Shown in pieces: positions 1 to 6,881 of a stretch of 18,870 nt of DNA (the stretch's first letter is position 1; the number at the start of each line of letters is the position of its first letter). The stretch is from positions 1 through 18,870 of the forward strand of contig URJF01000016.1 in assembly GCA_900548085.1 (NCBI GenBank). Reading direction: 5' to 3'. The notes below the pieces were generated by a model that searched no databases, was not told the origin of the DNA, and worked only from the letters and a program-made list of their open reading frames with translations. This DNA is from an uncultured Oscillospiraceae bacterium. Its GTDB lineage: Bacteria > Bacillota > Clostridia > Oscillospirales > Acutalibacteraceae. Both the position numbers and the translations under genes were made by a program.

Positions 1-192
1 AGCCTCCATGGCACTAATCTGCAACTGTCAAAGGCAGGTCCGGAAACTGCAATGTTCGATATGTCAAAGTACCACAACGAATACGGATACTTAGGCCTCG
101 TGGACACTATGACGGATATGATGATGAACGCCATAGGCGGAATAGTCGGTATGGTATTTATGATAATTCTGCGCAAGAGGAGCAAAAAATAA
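1..192 (+). CDS. C-terminal part of a multi-pass membrane protein (cut by window edge)
   Basis: An open frame enters from the left edge and ends at TAA 190-192, leaving 63 residues. The tail has a soluble stretch with HGTN and DMSKYHNEYGYLGLVDTM, then one hydrophobic helix (about residues 42-57) and a basic end (RKRSKK), so the C-terminus is probably cytoplasmic. The pattern DTMTDMMMNAIGG before the last helix recalls the DTM-D-x-IG signature of DUF2238/YjdF-like membrane proteins, but that is a guess from a fragment. Its stop codon overlaps the rlmA start (TAATG), so the two genes are probably cotranscribed and translationally coupled. Confidence 0.6.
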   Translation, partial: SLHGTNLQLSKAGPETAMFDMSKYHNEYGYLGLVDTMTDMMMNAIGGIVGMVFMIILRKRSKK

Positions 193-962
193 TGTCAATA
201 ATAATTTGTCCCAAATGCAAGGAAGAAATGATTTTTGACGGGAACAGTCTAAAGTGCAAAAACAATCACTGCTATGACAGAGCAAAAGAGGGATACACTA
301 ATCTGCTGCTGACGTCTCGCAGCGGTGAAAAAATAGGCGACAGCAAGGAAAGTGCTGCCGCAAGACACAGATTTTTGGCAAAAGGATACTATAAATGTCT
401 AAAAGACAAGATAGCCGAGTTGCTTAAAGGCAGTGTGCTGGACATCTGCTGCGGCGACGGCTACTATGACGACTACGACGGTGAGTTGTACGGCTTTGAT
501 ATAAGCAAAGAAATGGTCAGACTGGCATCCAAGTCACAAAAAAAACATACATACTTCGTTGCAAATTTAGCAGATATACCGGTAAAGAGCAAATCTTTCG
601 ACACCTGCATACATCTCTTTGCACCGTTTAACGAAAAAGAATTTTGCAGAATTATGAAGGACAACGGTATATTATATTCTGTTATTCCCGGTGAAAACCA
701 TCTGTATGAAATGAAAGAAATACTCTACGACAGTCCATACAAAAATGATGAAAAAGCACCGGACAGTCTGCTGCTCAATCTCACCGACAGAATAAAAGTG
801 TTGGAAACGGTGTCTATAGACGGTGACGACCTATACGAGCTGTTCTCAATGACTCCGTACTACTATCACACCTCTGACGAAAACAAAGCAAGGCTCAAAA
901 AAGCAAAACACTGCGACCTGACTGTAGAATTTGTAATACTGAAATATACAAAAAAGCTGTAA
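192..962 (+). CDS. rlmA: 23S rRNA (guanine-N1)-methyltransferase, RlmA/TlrB family
   Basis: This 256-aa protein is predicted to methylate N1 of a guanine in 23S rRNA helix 35 (G745 in RlmA-I, G748 in the RlmA-II/TlrB branch) using S-adenosylmethionine. The N-terminal zinc finger is intact: Cys6, Cys9, Cys22 and His26, followed by the family block YDRAKEGYTNLL at 28-39. The family signature GDS...AR..FL..GYY follows at 49-67. Motif I of the SAM fold is VLDICCGDGYY at about 82-92, with the acidic residue of motif II at GFDIS (101-105). Length is close to the usual 260-280 aa. The start overlaps the stop of the preceding membrane-protein gene by one base. Which guanine is used cannot be told from sequence; TlrB-type members give tylosin resistance, but nothing here proves that. 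Confidence 0.9.
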   Translation: MSIIICPKCKEEMIFDGNSLKCKNNHCYDRAKEGYTNLLLTSRSGEKIGDSKESAAARHRFLAKGYYKCLKDKIAELLKGSVLDICCGDGYYDDYDGELYGFDISKEMVRLASKSQKKHTYFVANLADIPVKSKSFDTCIHLFAPFNEKEFCRIMKDNGILYSVIPGENHLYEMKEILYDSPYKNDEKAPDSLLLNLTDRIKVLETVSIDGDDLYELFSMTPYYYHTSDENKARLKKAKHCDLTVEFVILKYTKKL

Positions 963-992
963 CCGTTTTACACGATTACAGCTTTAATTATT
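952..992. terminator. Bidirectional terminator between rlmA and the convergent zinc-ribbon gene
   Basis: A perfect 10-bp stem is formed by AAAGCTGTAA (953-962) and TTACAGCTTT (976-985) with a 13-nt loop. It overlaps the rlmA stop codon. The A-rich side upstream and T-rich side downstream fit use in both directions. Confidence 0.7.
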
Positions 993-1003
993 TTGTCCGA
1001 GTT

Positions 1004-2038
1004 CTAAGCAAAGAAGTCGTTTACATTAGCTACACTGTTGTATTTTCTGTTAGTGAGCACCTTTGCAGTATTTGAGTCATCTGTGGACTCAAGGGTTTTG
1101 TTACGGGAATCCAAAGCATACGAAGTTTTTTCTTTATCAAACTTAAGCACATTATTCTTTATTGAATAAGTGCCGCTTTGTCTCTTAACATTCCAACCGC
1201 TGTCGCCCTCCTTTTTAGAATAAGTAGTATAGACACAGCTTTTTCCGTCATTGTCAAACTTTATGGCAGTTATCTCCTGATTATTTTTGTCGGAAATCGG
1301 CTCAGTGAACCAATACCCATCGTAAATATATGTTTTGTCCTGCTTTTCGTCGGAAACGGCCTCATTTGCCAACTGTTCTTCCTTTTGCTCATCCTTGACA
1401 CTGTGGTCAAACACATCGGAGGAAGCGTCCTTTTTAATATCTCCTGAAAAAGTAACAGGCACACGATAGTTGTATATTTTGCTGTCATTAAGGAATTGAA
1501 AATTCATGCTGAAGGTATAAGTATAATCTGTACCGCTCTTTATATTTAGGTCATCGGCATAAAAGAAAATCGTCCTAAATGAGTTATCCACATTCTTTGT
1601 GTACTCATACTTATCGGTTATAGGATCATCTTTTATCATGTGCTTAGAGGTGACATCGCCTTTGTACAAATTAACTCCGTGGATATATTTAATTTTAGAG
1701 GAGTCTGCAATCTTGACATACACAACCTTTTGATTTTCGTTAATAATACCTGTACCCCGGGTGAATGACAACTCAGGTTTGTCGGGAGTTTCATTAGGTT
1801 TAACCACAAAAAAGTACAGACCGGAGGTAATGAGTGCAATAGTCAGCAATACTGCAACTATCACTCTGAAAATATTTTTCCGCTTTTCCTTTTTGTTATC
1901 GGTTTCTTCCCCTTCGGTAATCACGCCGTCGGCTGTGAGCAATACATACCCCTCGCCGGCATCACAATGAGCGCCGCAGTAGGGACAAACGGTCGTGCCG
2001 TCGGGTATATCCCTCAGGCAATTAAGACATCTTCTCAT
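1004..2038 (-). CDS. Zinc-ribbon membrane-anchored protein with lipocalin-like C-terminus, function unknown
   Basis: The 344-aa product starts with a zinc ribbon (Cys4-x2-Cys7 and Cys18-x2-Cys21), has a charged cytoplasmic linker (about 42-56) and one membrane helix at about 57-79. The remaining 260 residues are probably extracellular. They split into a beta-rich middle (about 95-215), a Lys/Glu/Asp linker, and a C-terminal block from about 235 with YIYDGYWF and alternating strands that looks like a small lipocalin-type barrel. The architecture 'zinc ribbon, one helix, exported domain' is common in gut Clostridia, but I cannot assign a function. The start at 2038 follows AAAGGG at 2046-2051 (minus strand). 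It is divergent from the feo operon and ends at a terminator shared with rlmA. Confidence 0.75.
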   Translation of the reverse strand: MRRCLNCLRDIPDGTTVCPYCGAHCDAGEGYVLLTADGVITEGEETDNKKEKRKNIFRVIVAVLLTIALITSGLYFFVVKPNETPDKPELSFTRGTGIINENQKVVYVKIADSSKIKYIHGVNLYKGDVTSKHMIKDDPITDKYEYTKNVDNSFRTIFFYADDLNIKSGTDYTYTFSMNFQFLNDSKIYNYRVPVTFSGDIKKDASSDVFDHSVKDEQKEEQLANEAVSDEKQDKTYIYDGYWFTEPISDKNNQEITAIKFDNDGKSCVYTTYSKKEGDSGWNVKRQSGTYSIKNNVLKFDKEKTSYALDSRNKTLESTDDSNTAKVLTNRKYNSVANVNDFFA

Positions 2039-2128
2039 ATAACAACCCTTTCGTTAAGTCTCATTTTGTTCAACAGACCTAATATAACACCTTTTTGAAA
2101 AATTCTCAACTGTTTATGAAAAAAATAG

Positions 2129-2165
2129 TTGACAACAGAATTTGTTTGCAGTATTATAGATATGG
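2129..2165 (+). promoter_or_regulatory. Promoter of the feo operon
   Basis: A near-perfect sigma-A promoter is present: -35 TTGACA at 2129-2134, a 17-nt spacer, and -10 TATTAT at 2152-2157. Expected transcription start is about 2164, exactly where the first palindromic operator begins, giving a 5' leader of about 90 nt before feoA. Confidence 0.8.
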
Positions 2166-2180
2166 TTAGCAAGGACTAAC
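2165..2180. promoter_or_regulatory. Palindromic operator copy 1 (GTTAG-N6-CTAAC)
   Basis: GTTAG, spacer CAAGGA, CTAAC; it extends to GGTTAG/CTAACC at 2164-2181. It lies on the predicted transcription start of the feo operon, an ideal repressor position. The half-site GTTAG/CTAAC is shared with DtxR/IdeR boxes, but there the spacing is 1 nt, not 6. A DtxR/MntR-family regulator is a reasonable guess only. Confidence 0.65.
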
Positions 2181-2219
2181 CGACAGGTTGTCGGCGCTGA
2201 CTGTATTTTTTGAAAAAAG

Positions 2220-2235
2220 GTTAGCACAGGCTAAC
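2220..2235. promoter_or_regulatory. Palindromic operator copy 2 (GTTAG-N6-CTAAC)
   Basis: GTTAG, spacer CACAGG, CTAAC in the 5' leader, ending 4 nt before the GGAGGG ribosome site (2240-2245) of the first feoA. It could bind the same protein as copy 1 or fold as a 5-bp RNA hairpin next to the ribosome site. Confidence 0.55.
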
Positions 2236-2252
2236 AAACGGAGGGAATAGTT

Positions 2253-2465
2253 ATGATGCCTTTATCAGTTCTCGGCGGCGGTGAAGACGCTGTGGTAAAG
2301 AGAGTAGGCGGAAAGCCCGAAGTAAAAAAGCATCTCGAAAACTTAGGCTTTGTTGTCGGAACAGATGTTACGGTAATCACCGAACAAAACGGTAATATTA
2401 TAGTAAAGGTTAAAGAAACGCGAGTTGCTATAAGCAAGGAAATGGCAAATAAAATATTTGTTTGA
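2253..2465 (+). CDS. feoA: FeoA family protein (first copy)
   Basis: This 70-aa, SH3-like FeoA protein is a small cytoplasmic partner of the FeoB ferrous iron channel. The typical pattern is visible: the N-terminal VVKRVGG segment, the turn HLENLGFVVGTDVTVI (about 29-44), then NGNIIVKVKETRVAISKEMA, ending in a short strand. GGAGGG at 2240-2245 is 7 nt before the ATG at 2253; a second ATG follows directly and is slightly worse placed. It opens the operon feoA-feoA-feoB-HMA protein. It differs clearly in sequence from the second copy, so the two may have separate roles. Confidence 0.88.
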   Translation: MMPLSVLGGGEDAVVKRVGGKPEVKKHLENLGFVVGTDVTVITEQNGNIIVKVKETRVAISKEMANKIFV

Positions 2466-2492
2466 TATATTGAACACAAAGGAGGATGACAA

Positions 2493-2714
2493 ATGAACAG
2501 TTTGAAGCAAGTAAAAGTCGGACAGACAGTCACCGTTAAAAAAATTCATGGTGAAGGTGCACTAAGACGCAGAATCATGGATATGGGCATCACAAAAGGT
2601 GTCGAAATCTATGTAAGAAAAGTTGCTCCCTTAGGTGACCCTATCGAAGTAACAGTAAGAGGCTACGAGCTTTCAATCAGAAAGAACGACGCCGAGCTTA
2701 TCGAAGTTGAATAA
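2493..2714 (+). CDS. feoA: FeoA family protein (second copy)
   Basis: This 73-aa FeoA domain protein is closer to the textbook form than the first copy. It has QVKVGQTVTVKKIHGEGALRRRIMDMGI (the conserved RR-(I/L)-x-(D/E)-MG(I/L) turn at about 26-35), then GVEIYVRKVAPLGDPIEVTVRGYELSIRKNDA with the family's PLGDP(I/V) and RGYELSIR blocks. It starts 27 nt after the first copy, behind AAAGGAGG at 2479-2486. It presumably binds the cytoplasmic side of FeoB and modulates GTPase or channel activity. The 136 bp between it and feoB carry three palindromic repeats. Confidence 0.93.
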   Translation: MNSLKQVKVGQTVTVKKIHGEGALRRRIMDMGITKGVEIYVRKVAPLGDPIEVTVRGYELSIRKNDAELIEVE

Positions 2715-2729
2715 TTTTTAGGCCGACAG

Positions 2730-2745
2730 GTTAGCGATATCTAAC
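2730..2745. promoter_or_regulatory. Palindromic element copy 3 before feoB
   Basis: GTTAG, spacer CGATAT, CTAAC; extends to GGTTAG/CTAACC at 2729-2746. It follows the sequence CCGACAG, which also sits next to operator copy 1. It is either a third regulator site or an intercistronic RNA hairpin. Confidence 0.55.
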
Positions 2746-2755
2746 CTACGTTCCG

Positions 2756-2816
2756 GTCAAAAAAGTTAGCAATATCTAACTAAATTCAGTCAAAAAGTTA
2801 GCGGTATCTAACTAAA
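2756..2816 (+). repeat. Tandem pair of about 32-bp units, each carrying GTTAG-N6-CTAAC
   Basis: Two direct repeats begin GTCAAAAA at 2756 and 2789, and both end TATCTAACTAAAT. They hold palindrome copies 4 (2765-2780, spacer CAATAT) and 5 (2797-2812, spacer CGGTAT). Together with copy 3 the palindromes are spaced 35 and 32 bp apart, about three helical turns. No clear -35/-10 pair is visible here, so whether this is an operator array or an RNA element is open. Confidence 0.7.
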
Positions 2817-2850
2817 TAACAAACAAAGAGATGAAAGGAAACAATAATCA

Positions 2851-5022
2851 ATGAGTATTCGCATTGCATTAGCCGGAAACCCGAACTGCGGTAAAACCAC
2901 ATTGTTCAACGCACTGACGGGTTCTAACCAGTATGTAGGTAACTGGCCCGGTGTAACAGTAGAAAAGAAAGAAGGTAAGCTGAAAAAGCACAATGATGTA
3001 ATCATCACTGACCTTCCGGGTATTTACTCACTCTCTCCATACACACTCGAGGAAGTGGTTGCCCGTAATTATCTTATCGACGAAAAGCCTGATGCCGTTC
3101 TCAACATCATCGACGGTACAAATTTGGAAAGAAACCTCTACCTCACCACACAGGTAGTTGAGCTCGGAATTCCGGTAGTAGTAGCTATCAATATGATGGA
3201 TGTCGTAAAAAAGAGAGGCGACAAAATCAACACCGATGAACTCTCCAGACAATTAGGTTGTAAAGTAGTAGAGATTTCCGCACTTAAAGGAACGGGCATC
3301 ACAGAAGCTGCAGAGGCTGCAATTCAAGCAGCAGCTGGCGCTCCAACAGTTCCACAGCATACTTTCAGTGGCGTAGTTGAACACGCTATCGCACACATCG
3401 AAGAAGCAGCAGTTCATGATATGCCGGCAGAACAACAAAGATGGTATGCAATCAAAATTTTTGAAAAAGATGACAAAGTGCTTGAAAAGCTCAATCTTTC
3501 TGCAGATGTTATGGCTCATATCGACACAGATATCAAAGCAGCAGAGGACGAACTGGACGACGATGCAGAGTCTATAATCACAAATGAGAGATATGTTTAC
3601 ATAGGTTCTATCATTAAATCAGCGTATAAGAAAGCGAGCAAAGAGAAACTTTCTACTTCTGATAAAATAGATAAAATCGTAACTAACAGAATCCTGGGAC
3701 TTCCGATATTTGCGCTCGTAATGTGGGCAGTTTACTACATTTCAATGCAATGGATAGGCGATAAAGCAACAAGTTGGGTAAACGATGTACTGTTCGGTGA
3801 ATGGGTACCAAATTTCTTAACAGCTCACTTAGAGCCGCATATTGCACCGTGGCTGTTCGGCCTTATCAATGACGGTATCGTAGCCGGCGTAGGTGCTGTA
3901 CTCGGTTTCGTACCTCAGATGCTCGTATTGTTCCTGCTCCTTGCGTTCTTGGAGGGCTGCGGATATATGAGCCGTGTCGCTTTTGTAATGGACAGAATAT
4001 TCCGTCATTTCGGACTCTCCGGTAAGTCATTCATTCCTATGCTCATCGGCACAGGCTGCGGTGTTCCCGGTGTAATGGCATCTCGTACAATCGAAAATGA
4101 GCGTGACCGTCGTATGACTATCATGACTACAACATTTATCCCCTGTGGTGCAAAGCTGCCTATCATCGGTCTTATCGCCGGTGCATGCTTCGGTAATGCA
4201 GCATGGGTATCCACATCGGCTTACTTTGTCGGTGTTGCGGCAATTATTATTTCGGGCATCATGCTCAAAAAGACAAAAATGTTCGCCGGCGACCCTGCTC
4301 CTTTCGTAATGGAGCTTCCGGCATACCATCTGCCTACAGTAGGTACTGTACTCCGTTCCACTTGGGAGCGTGGTTGGTCATTCATTAAAAAAGCCGGTAC
4401 AATAATCACATTGGCTACAATCCTTATCTGGTTCCTTCAGGCATTCACATTCAAGGGCGGATTCCAAATGACAGACGATATGGATATATCCATTCTTGCT
4501 TATATCGGAAAAGCATTCGCTTGGTTGTTCATACCACTCGGATGGGGTGGCTGGAAACCTGCAGTAGCAGCAGTAACCGGTCTTATCGCAAAAGAGAATG
4601 TAGTAGGTACATTTGGTATTCTCTATCACTTTGCAGGTGAACTGGCTGAAAACGGCGACGAAATCTGGGTTAACTTTGCACAGGATTTAGGCAACCTCAG
4701 CGGCGGTCATGTAGCACTGGCAGGTTATTCTTATCTCGTATTCAATCTCTTGTGCGCTCCTTGCTTTGCTGCAATCGGTGCTATCAAGAGAGAAATGAAC
4801 AATGCAAAGTGGACATGGTTCGCAATCGGCTATCAGTGCGGATTCGCATACATCGTTTCTCTTATGATTTACCAAATCGGTTGTGCATTTGCAGGCGATG
4901 TTCACATTGTTGGTCTTATTGCAGCAGTTGTTGTTTTGGCTGCTCTCCTCTACATGCTGTTCAGAAAGAACAAGTATGACGACAACAGGCTTGAAATCAA
5001 GGTAAAAACCTCTAAGAAATAA
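2851..5022 (+). CDS. feoB: Ferrous iron transport protein B
   Basis: This 723-aa integral membrane GTPase/channel imports Fe2+, the main iron form for an anaerobe. The N-terminal G domain is complete: G1 GNPNCGKTT (9-17), G3 DLPG (54-57), G4 NMMD (114-117) and G5 SALKG (143-147). A helical GDI-like spacer follows (about 165-270). The membrane part starts around residue 280 and shows the FeoB core blocks EGCGYMSRVAF, GTGCGVPGVMASR and FIPCGAKLPI with their conserved cysteines, and ends with a basic tail. Start ATG 2851 follows AAAGGA at 2834-2839. Length is normal for the Firmicute type. It is cotranscribed with the two feoA genes and the HMA protein 23 nt downstream. Confidence 0.97.
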   Translation: MSIRIALAGNPNCGKTTLFNALTGSNQYVGNWPGVTVEKKEGKLKKHNDVIITDLPGIYSLSPYTLEEVVARNYLIDEKPDAVLNIIDGTNLERNLYLTTQVVELGIPVVVAINMMDVVKKRGDKINTDELSRQLGCKVVEISALKGTGITEAAEAAIQAAAGAPTVPQHTFSGVVEHAIAHIEEAAVHDMPAEQQRWYAIKIFEKDDKVLEKLNLSADVMAHIDTDIKAAEDELDDDAESIITNERYVYIGSIIKSAYKKASKEKLSTSDKIDKIVTNRILGLPIFALVMWAVYYISMQWIGDKATSWVNDVLFGEWVPNFLTAHLEPHIAPWLFGLINDGIVAGVGAVLGFVPQMLVLFLLLAFLEGCGYMSRVAFVMDRIFRHFGLSGKSFIPMLIGTGCGVPGVMASRTIENERDRRMTIMTTTFIPCGAKLPIIGLIAGACFGNAAWVSTSAYFVGVAAIIISGIMLKKTKMFAGDPAPFVMELPAYHLPTVGTVLRSTWERGWSFIKKAGTIITLATILIWFLQAFTFKGGFQMTDDMDISILAYIGKAFAWLFIPLGWGGWKPAVAAVTGLIAKENVVGTFGILYHFAGELAENGDEIWVNFAQDLGNLSGGHVALAGYSYLVFNLLCAPCFAAIGAIKREMNNAKWTWFAIGYQCGFAYIVSLMIYQIGCAFAGDVHIVGLIAAVVVLAALLYMLFRKNKYDDNRLEIKVKTSKK

Positions 5023-5045
5023 AGTACACACAAGAAGGTTATAAT

Positions 5046-5450
5046 ATGTTAGCATTTTTAAAAGCAAATATATATAACATCATCACTATTGCGGTACTCG
5101 CAGTAATAGTAGCGTTGATAATAAACAGCCTAATAAAGAAGAAAAAATCAGGCAAGGGAAGCTGCGGCGGAGACTGCAGCTCCTGTGGAGTCGGCTGCAG
5201 CCATTCCACGGCATCAAAATATGTCACCACGCTACTGGTGATAGACGGTATGTCCTGTGGAATGTGCGAGGCACACATAAACGATGTAGTTCGCAGAGAG
5301 TTCAAAGTAAAGAGTGTACACTCATCACACAAAAACAAAACCTGCGAAATTGTATCCACGGAACCACTTGACGAAGAAAAGTTGAAAAAGGTTATAGGCG
5401 ATACAGGATATACAGTAAAAGCTATACATAGTACAGCTAATGCAAAATAA
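5046..5450 (+). CDS. FeoB-associated Cys-rich membrane protein fused to an HMA domain
   Basis: The 134-aa product has an N-terminal membrane helix (about 9-30), a Lys-rich stretch, then a Cys cluster (Cys40, Cys44, Cys47, Cys51). This is the layout of the small FeoB-associated Cys-rich proteins often found after feoB. Unusually the protein goes on into a second domain of about 75 residues, starting VTTLLVIDGMSCGMCEAHI. GMSCGMC (68-74, Cys71/Cys74) is the metal-binding loop of HMA domains found in copper chaperones and P-type ATPases. A role as membrane-tethered metal or redox partner of FeoB is inferred from position. It is the last gene of the feo operon, followed by a strong terminator. Confidence 0.85.
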   Translation: MLAFLKANIYNIITIAVLAVIVALIINSLIKKKKSGKGSCGGDCSSCGVGCSHSTASKYVTTLLVIDGMSCGMCEAHINDVVRREFKVKSVHSSHKNKTCEIVSTEPLDEEKLKKVIGDTGYTVKAIHSTANAK

Positions 5451-5481
5451 AACACTTACTTCAATATTCCAAATACTCCTT

Positions 5482-5510
5482 AAAAAAGTCCGCTTCGGCG
5501 GGCTTTTTTA
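5482..5510 (+). terminator. Terminator of the feo operon
   Basis: Stem AAAAAAGTCCGC (5482-5493), TTCG tetraloop, and GCGGGCTTTTTT (5498-5509): 12 pairs with one G-U, ending in a T-run. This is a textbook intrinsic terminator. Confidence 0.92.
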
Positions 5511-5534
5511 TTAGTCAAAAGGCTCATAGTCTCG

Positions 5535-5563
5535 TTGACATAAAACAGTCGATATGATAGAAT
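5535..5563 (+). promoter_or_regulatory. Promoter of the glycerophosphotransferase-like gene
   Basis: -35 TTGACA at 5535-5540, 17-nt spacer, -10 TAGAAT at 5558-5563 preceded by TGA (extended -10). Transcription would start near 5570, 35 nt before the start codon. Confidence 0.75.
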
Positions 5564-5604
5564 GAATATGACTAAAAAACATTTACTCATTACGGAGGCA
5601 ACAT

Positions 5605-6822
5605 ATGGATAACGCATCCAAAAGCGCAAAAGAAATTGAAAAGGAAAAGAGTCTAAAAAAAAGCAGAAGATATTGCAAGTTAGTACGCCATTTTGTACCG
5701 ATTAAGAAAAATAAAATTGTTTTCTCACAATTCGGTGGAAAGGGCTATGGCTGTAATCCAAAAGCAATAGCAGATGAATTTTTAAAGCGTGACAGAGACT
5801 ATGATTTGGTGTGGCTACTAAAGAAAAACACTGATATATCTAAATCCGGACTGCCTAAAGGAGTTAGGGGCGTAGTAGCTAACAACAACTCATTGAACTC
5901 TCTCTACGAACTGCTAACAGCCAAGGTATGGATAAACAATATTCACTTCAATGTCCTAATAGACAAGGGACTGAGCAAGCGCAAGGGCAATATATACCTC
6001 AACACATTTCACGGCGGTATCACGCTAAAAAATGAGGGCAAGGATAAAAACACATATAAAGAAAACGCAAAGCTCAGCAATAAGGAGCTTATGTACAGAA
6101 AGGATGCAGAATATGTAGACTACATAACCTCTGCATGTGATACCGAAAAGCATGTACTTGAGGAATTTTTCTATAATCACGGTGAAATAGTAAAACTCGG
6201 TGACGCCCGTACTGATGTGCTTATCAATGGTGCTCCCGAAGTAGAAAAAAAGGTGCGCAAAAAGTACAAGATTCCTGATGGAACAAAAATTATACTCTAC
6301 GCTCCGACTTTCCGCTCGGATATGAAGCTCCACTGGTATGATTTGGACTACGATGAAATTATCAATTCTTTAGAAAAAGAATACGGCTGTCCGTGGGTTA
6401 TGATTATCAGACTCCACCCAAGGCTTGCCTCTAAGGCAAAGAAGATAATACCGAAGTCACCTAAATTTATAAACGGCAGTAACTACCTTGATATGCAGGA
6501 CCTATTAGTGGCATCGGATATGATGATTTCCGACTACTCATCCTGTGTAACAGACTTTATGCTGACAAGGAAACCTGCATTTCTATATGTCCCTGACATT
6601 GATGAATACATTAAAAGTCGTGGAATGTACTTCGATTTAGACGAACTGCCGTTCCCATATGCACGAACAACAGATACGCTCATGGAGGTTATGAGTTCAT
6701 TTGATGAACCCTCCTACAAAGAAAAAGTAAACAGCTTTGTTAAACGAATCGGATATTTAGATGACGGTCAATCTGCCAAGCGCATAGTAGATTTCTTAGA
6801 AGAAAAAATGTGGAAAAAATAA
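5605..6822 (+). CDS. CDP-glycerol glycerophosphotransferase family protein (TagF/TagB-like)
   Basis: The 405-aa protein belongs to the family that transfers glycerol-3-phosphate (or a related polyol phosphate) from a CDP-activated donor to a cell-surface acceptor, as in teichoic acid synthesis. Family blocks visible are FHGG (135-138), KLGDARTDVL (about 197-206), ILYAPTFR, the IIRLHP block, and the nucleotide-binding SDYSSCVTDF near residue 310. It has a basic, Lys-rich N-terminus (about 1-38) of the kind that docks peripheral enzymes on the membrane, and no transmembrane helix. ATG 5605 is 6 nt after GGAGG (5594-5598). It stands alone with its own promoter and terminator, so its acceptor cannot be read from neighbours; other tag genes are absent here. 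Confidence 0.88.
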   Translation: MDNASKSAKEIEKEKSLKKSRRYCKLVRHFVPIKKNKIVFSQFGGKGYGCNPKAIADEFLKRDRDYDLVWLLKKNTDISKSGLPKGVRGVVANNNSLNSLYELLTAKVWINNIHFNVLIDKGLSKRKGNIYLNTFHGGITLKNEGKDKNTYKENAKLSNKELMYRKDAEYVDYITSACDTEKHVLEEFFYNHGEIVKLGDARTDVLINGAPEVEKKVRKKYKIPDGTKIILYAPTFRSDMKLHWYDLDYDEIINSLEKEYGCPWVMIIRLHPRLASKAKKIIPKSPKFINGSNYLDMQDLLVASDMMISDYSSCVTDFMLTRKPAFLYVPDIDEYIKSRGMYFDLDELPFPYARTTDTLMEVMSSFDEPSYKEKVNSFVKRIGYLDDGQSAKRIVDFLEEKMWKK

Positions 6823-6830
6823 TAAAAATA

Positions 6831-6873
6831 AAACAACCTTGTGAGAAAATCAAATCTCGCAAGGTTGTTTTTG
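6831..6873. terminator. Bidirectional terminator between the glycerophosphotransferase gene and uxuB
   Basis: A 16-bp stem is formed by 6831-6846 (AAACAACCTTGTGAGA) and 6855-6870 (TCTCGCAAGGTTGTTT) with one G-U pair and an 8-nt loop. A-rich and T-rich flanks serve both convergent genes. Confidence 0.92.
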
Positions 6874-6881
6874 TTTAATGA

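Noticed and set aside
2730..2816. CRISPR-like short array before feoB
   Set aside because: There are only three units, and their period of 32-35 bp is almost fully repeated sequence with no unique spacers; the core is a short palindrome and no cas gene is near.
4687..5067. Antisense frame of 126 codons opposite the feoB end
   Set aside because: It is a shadow of feoB codon usage; it has no ribosome site or recognisable domain.
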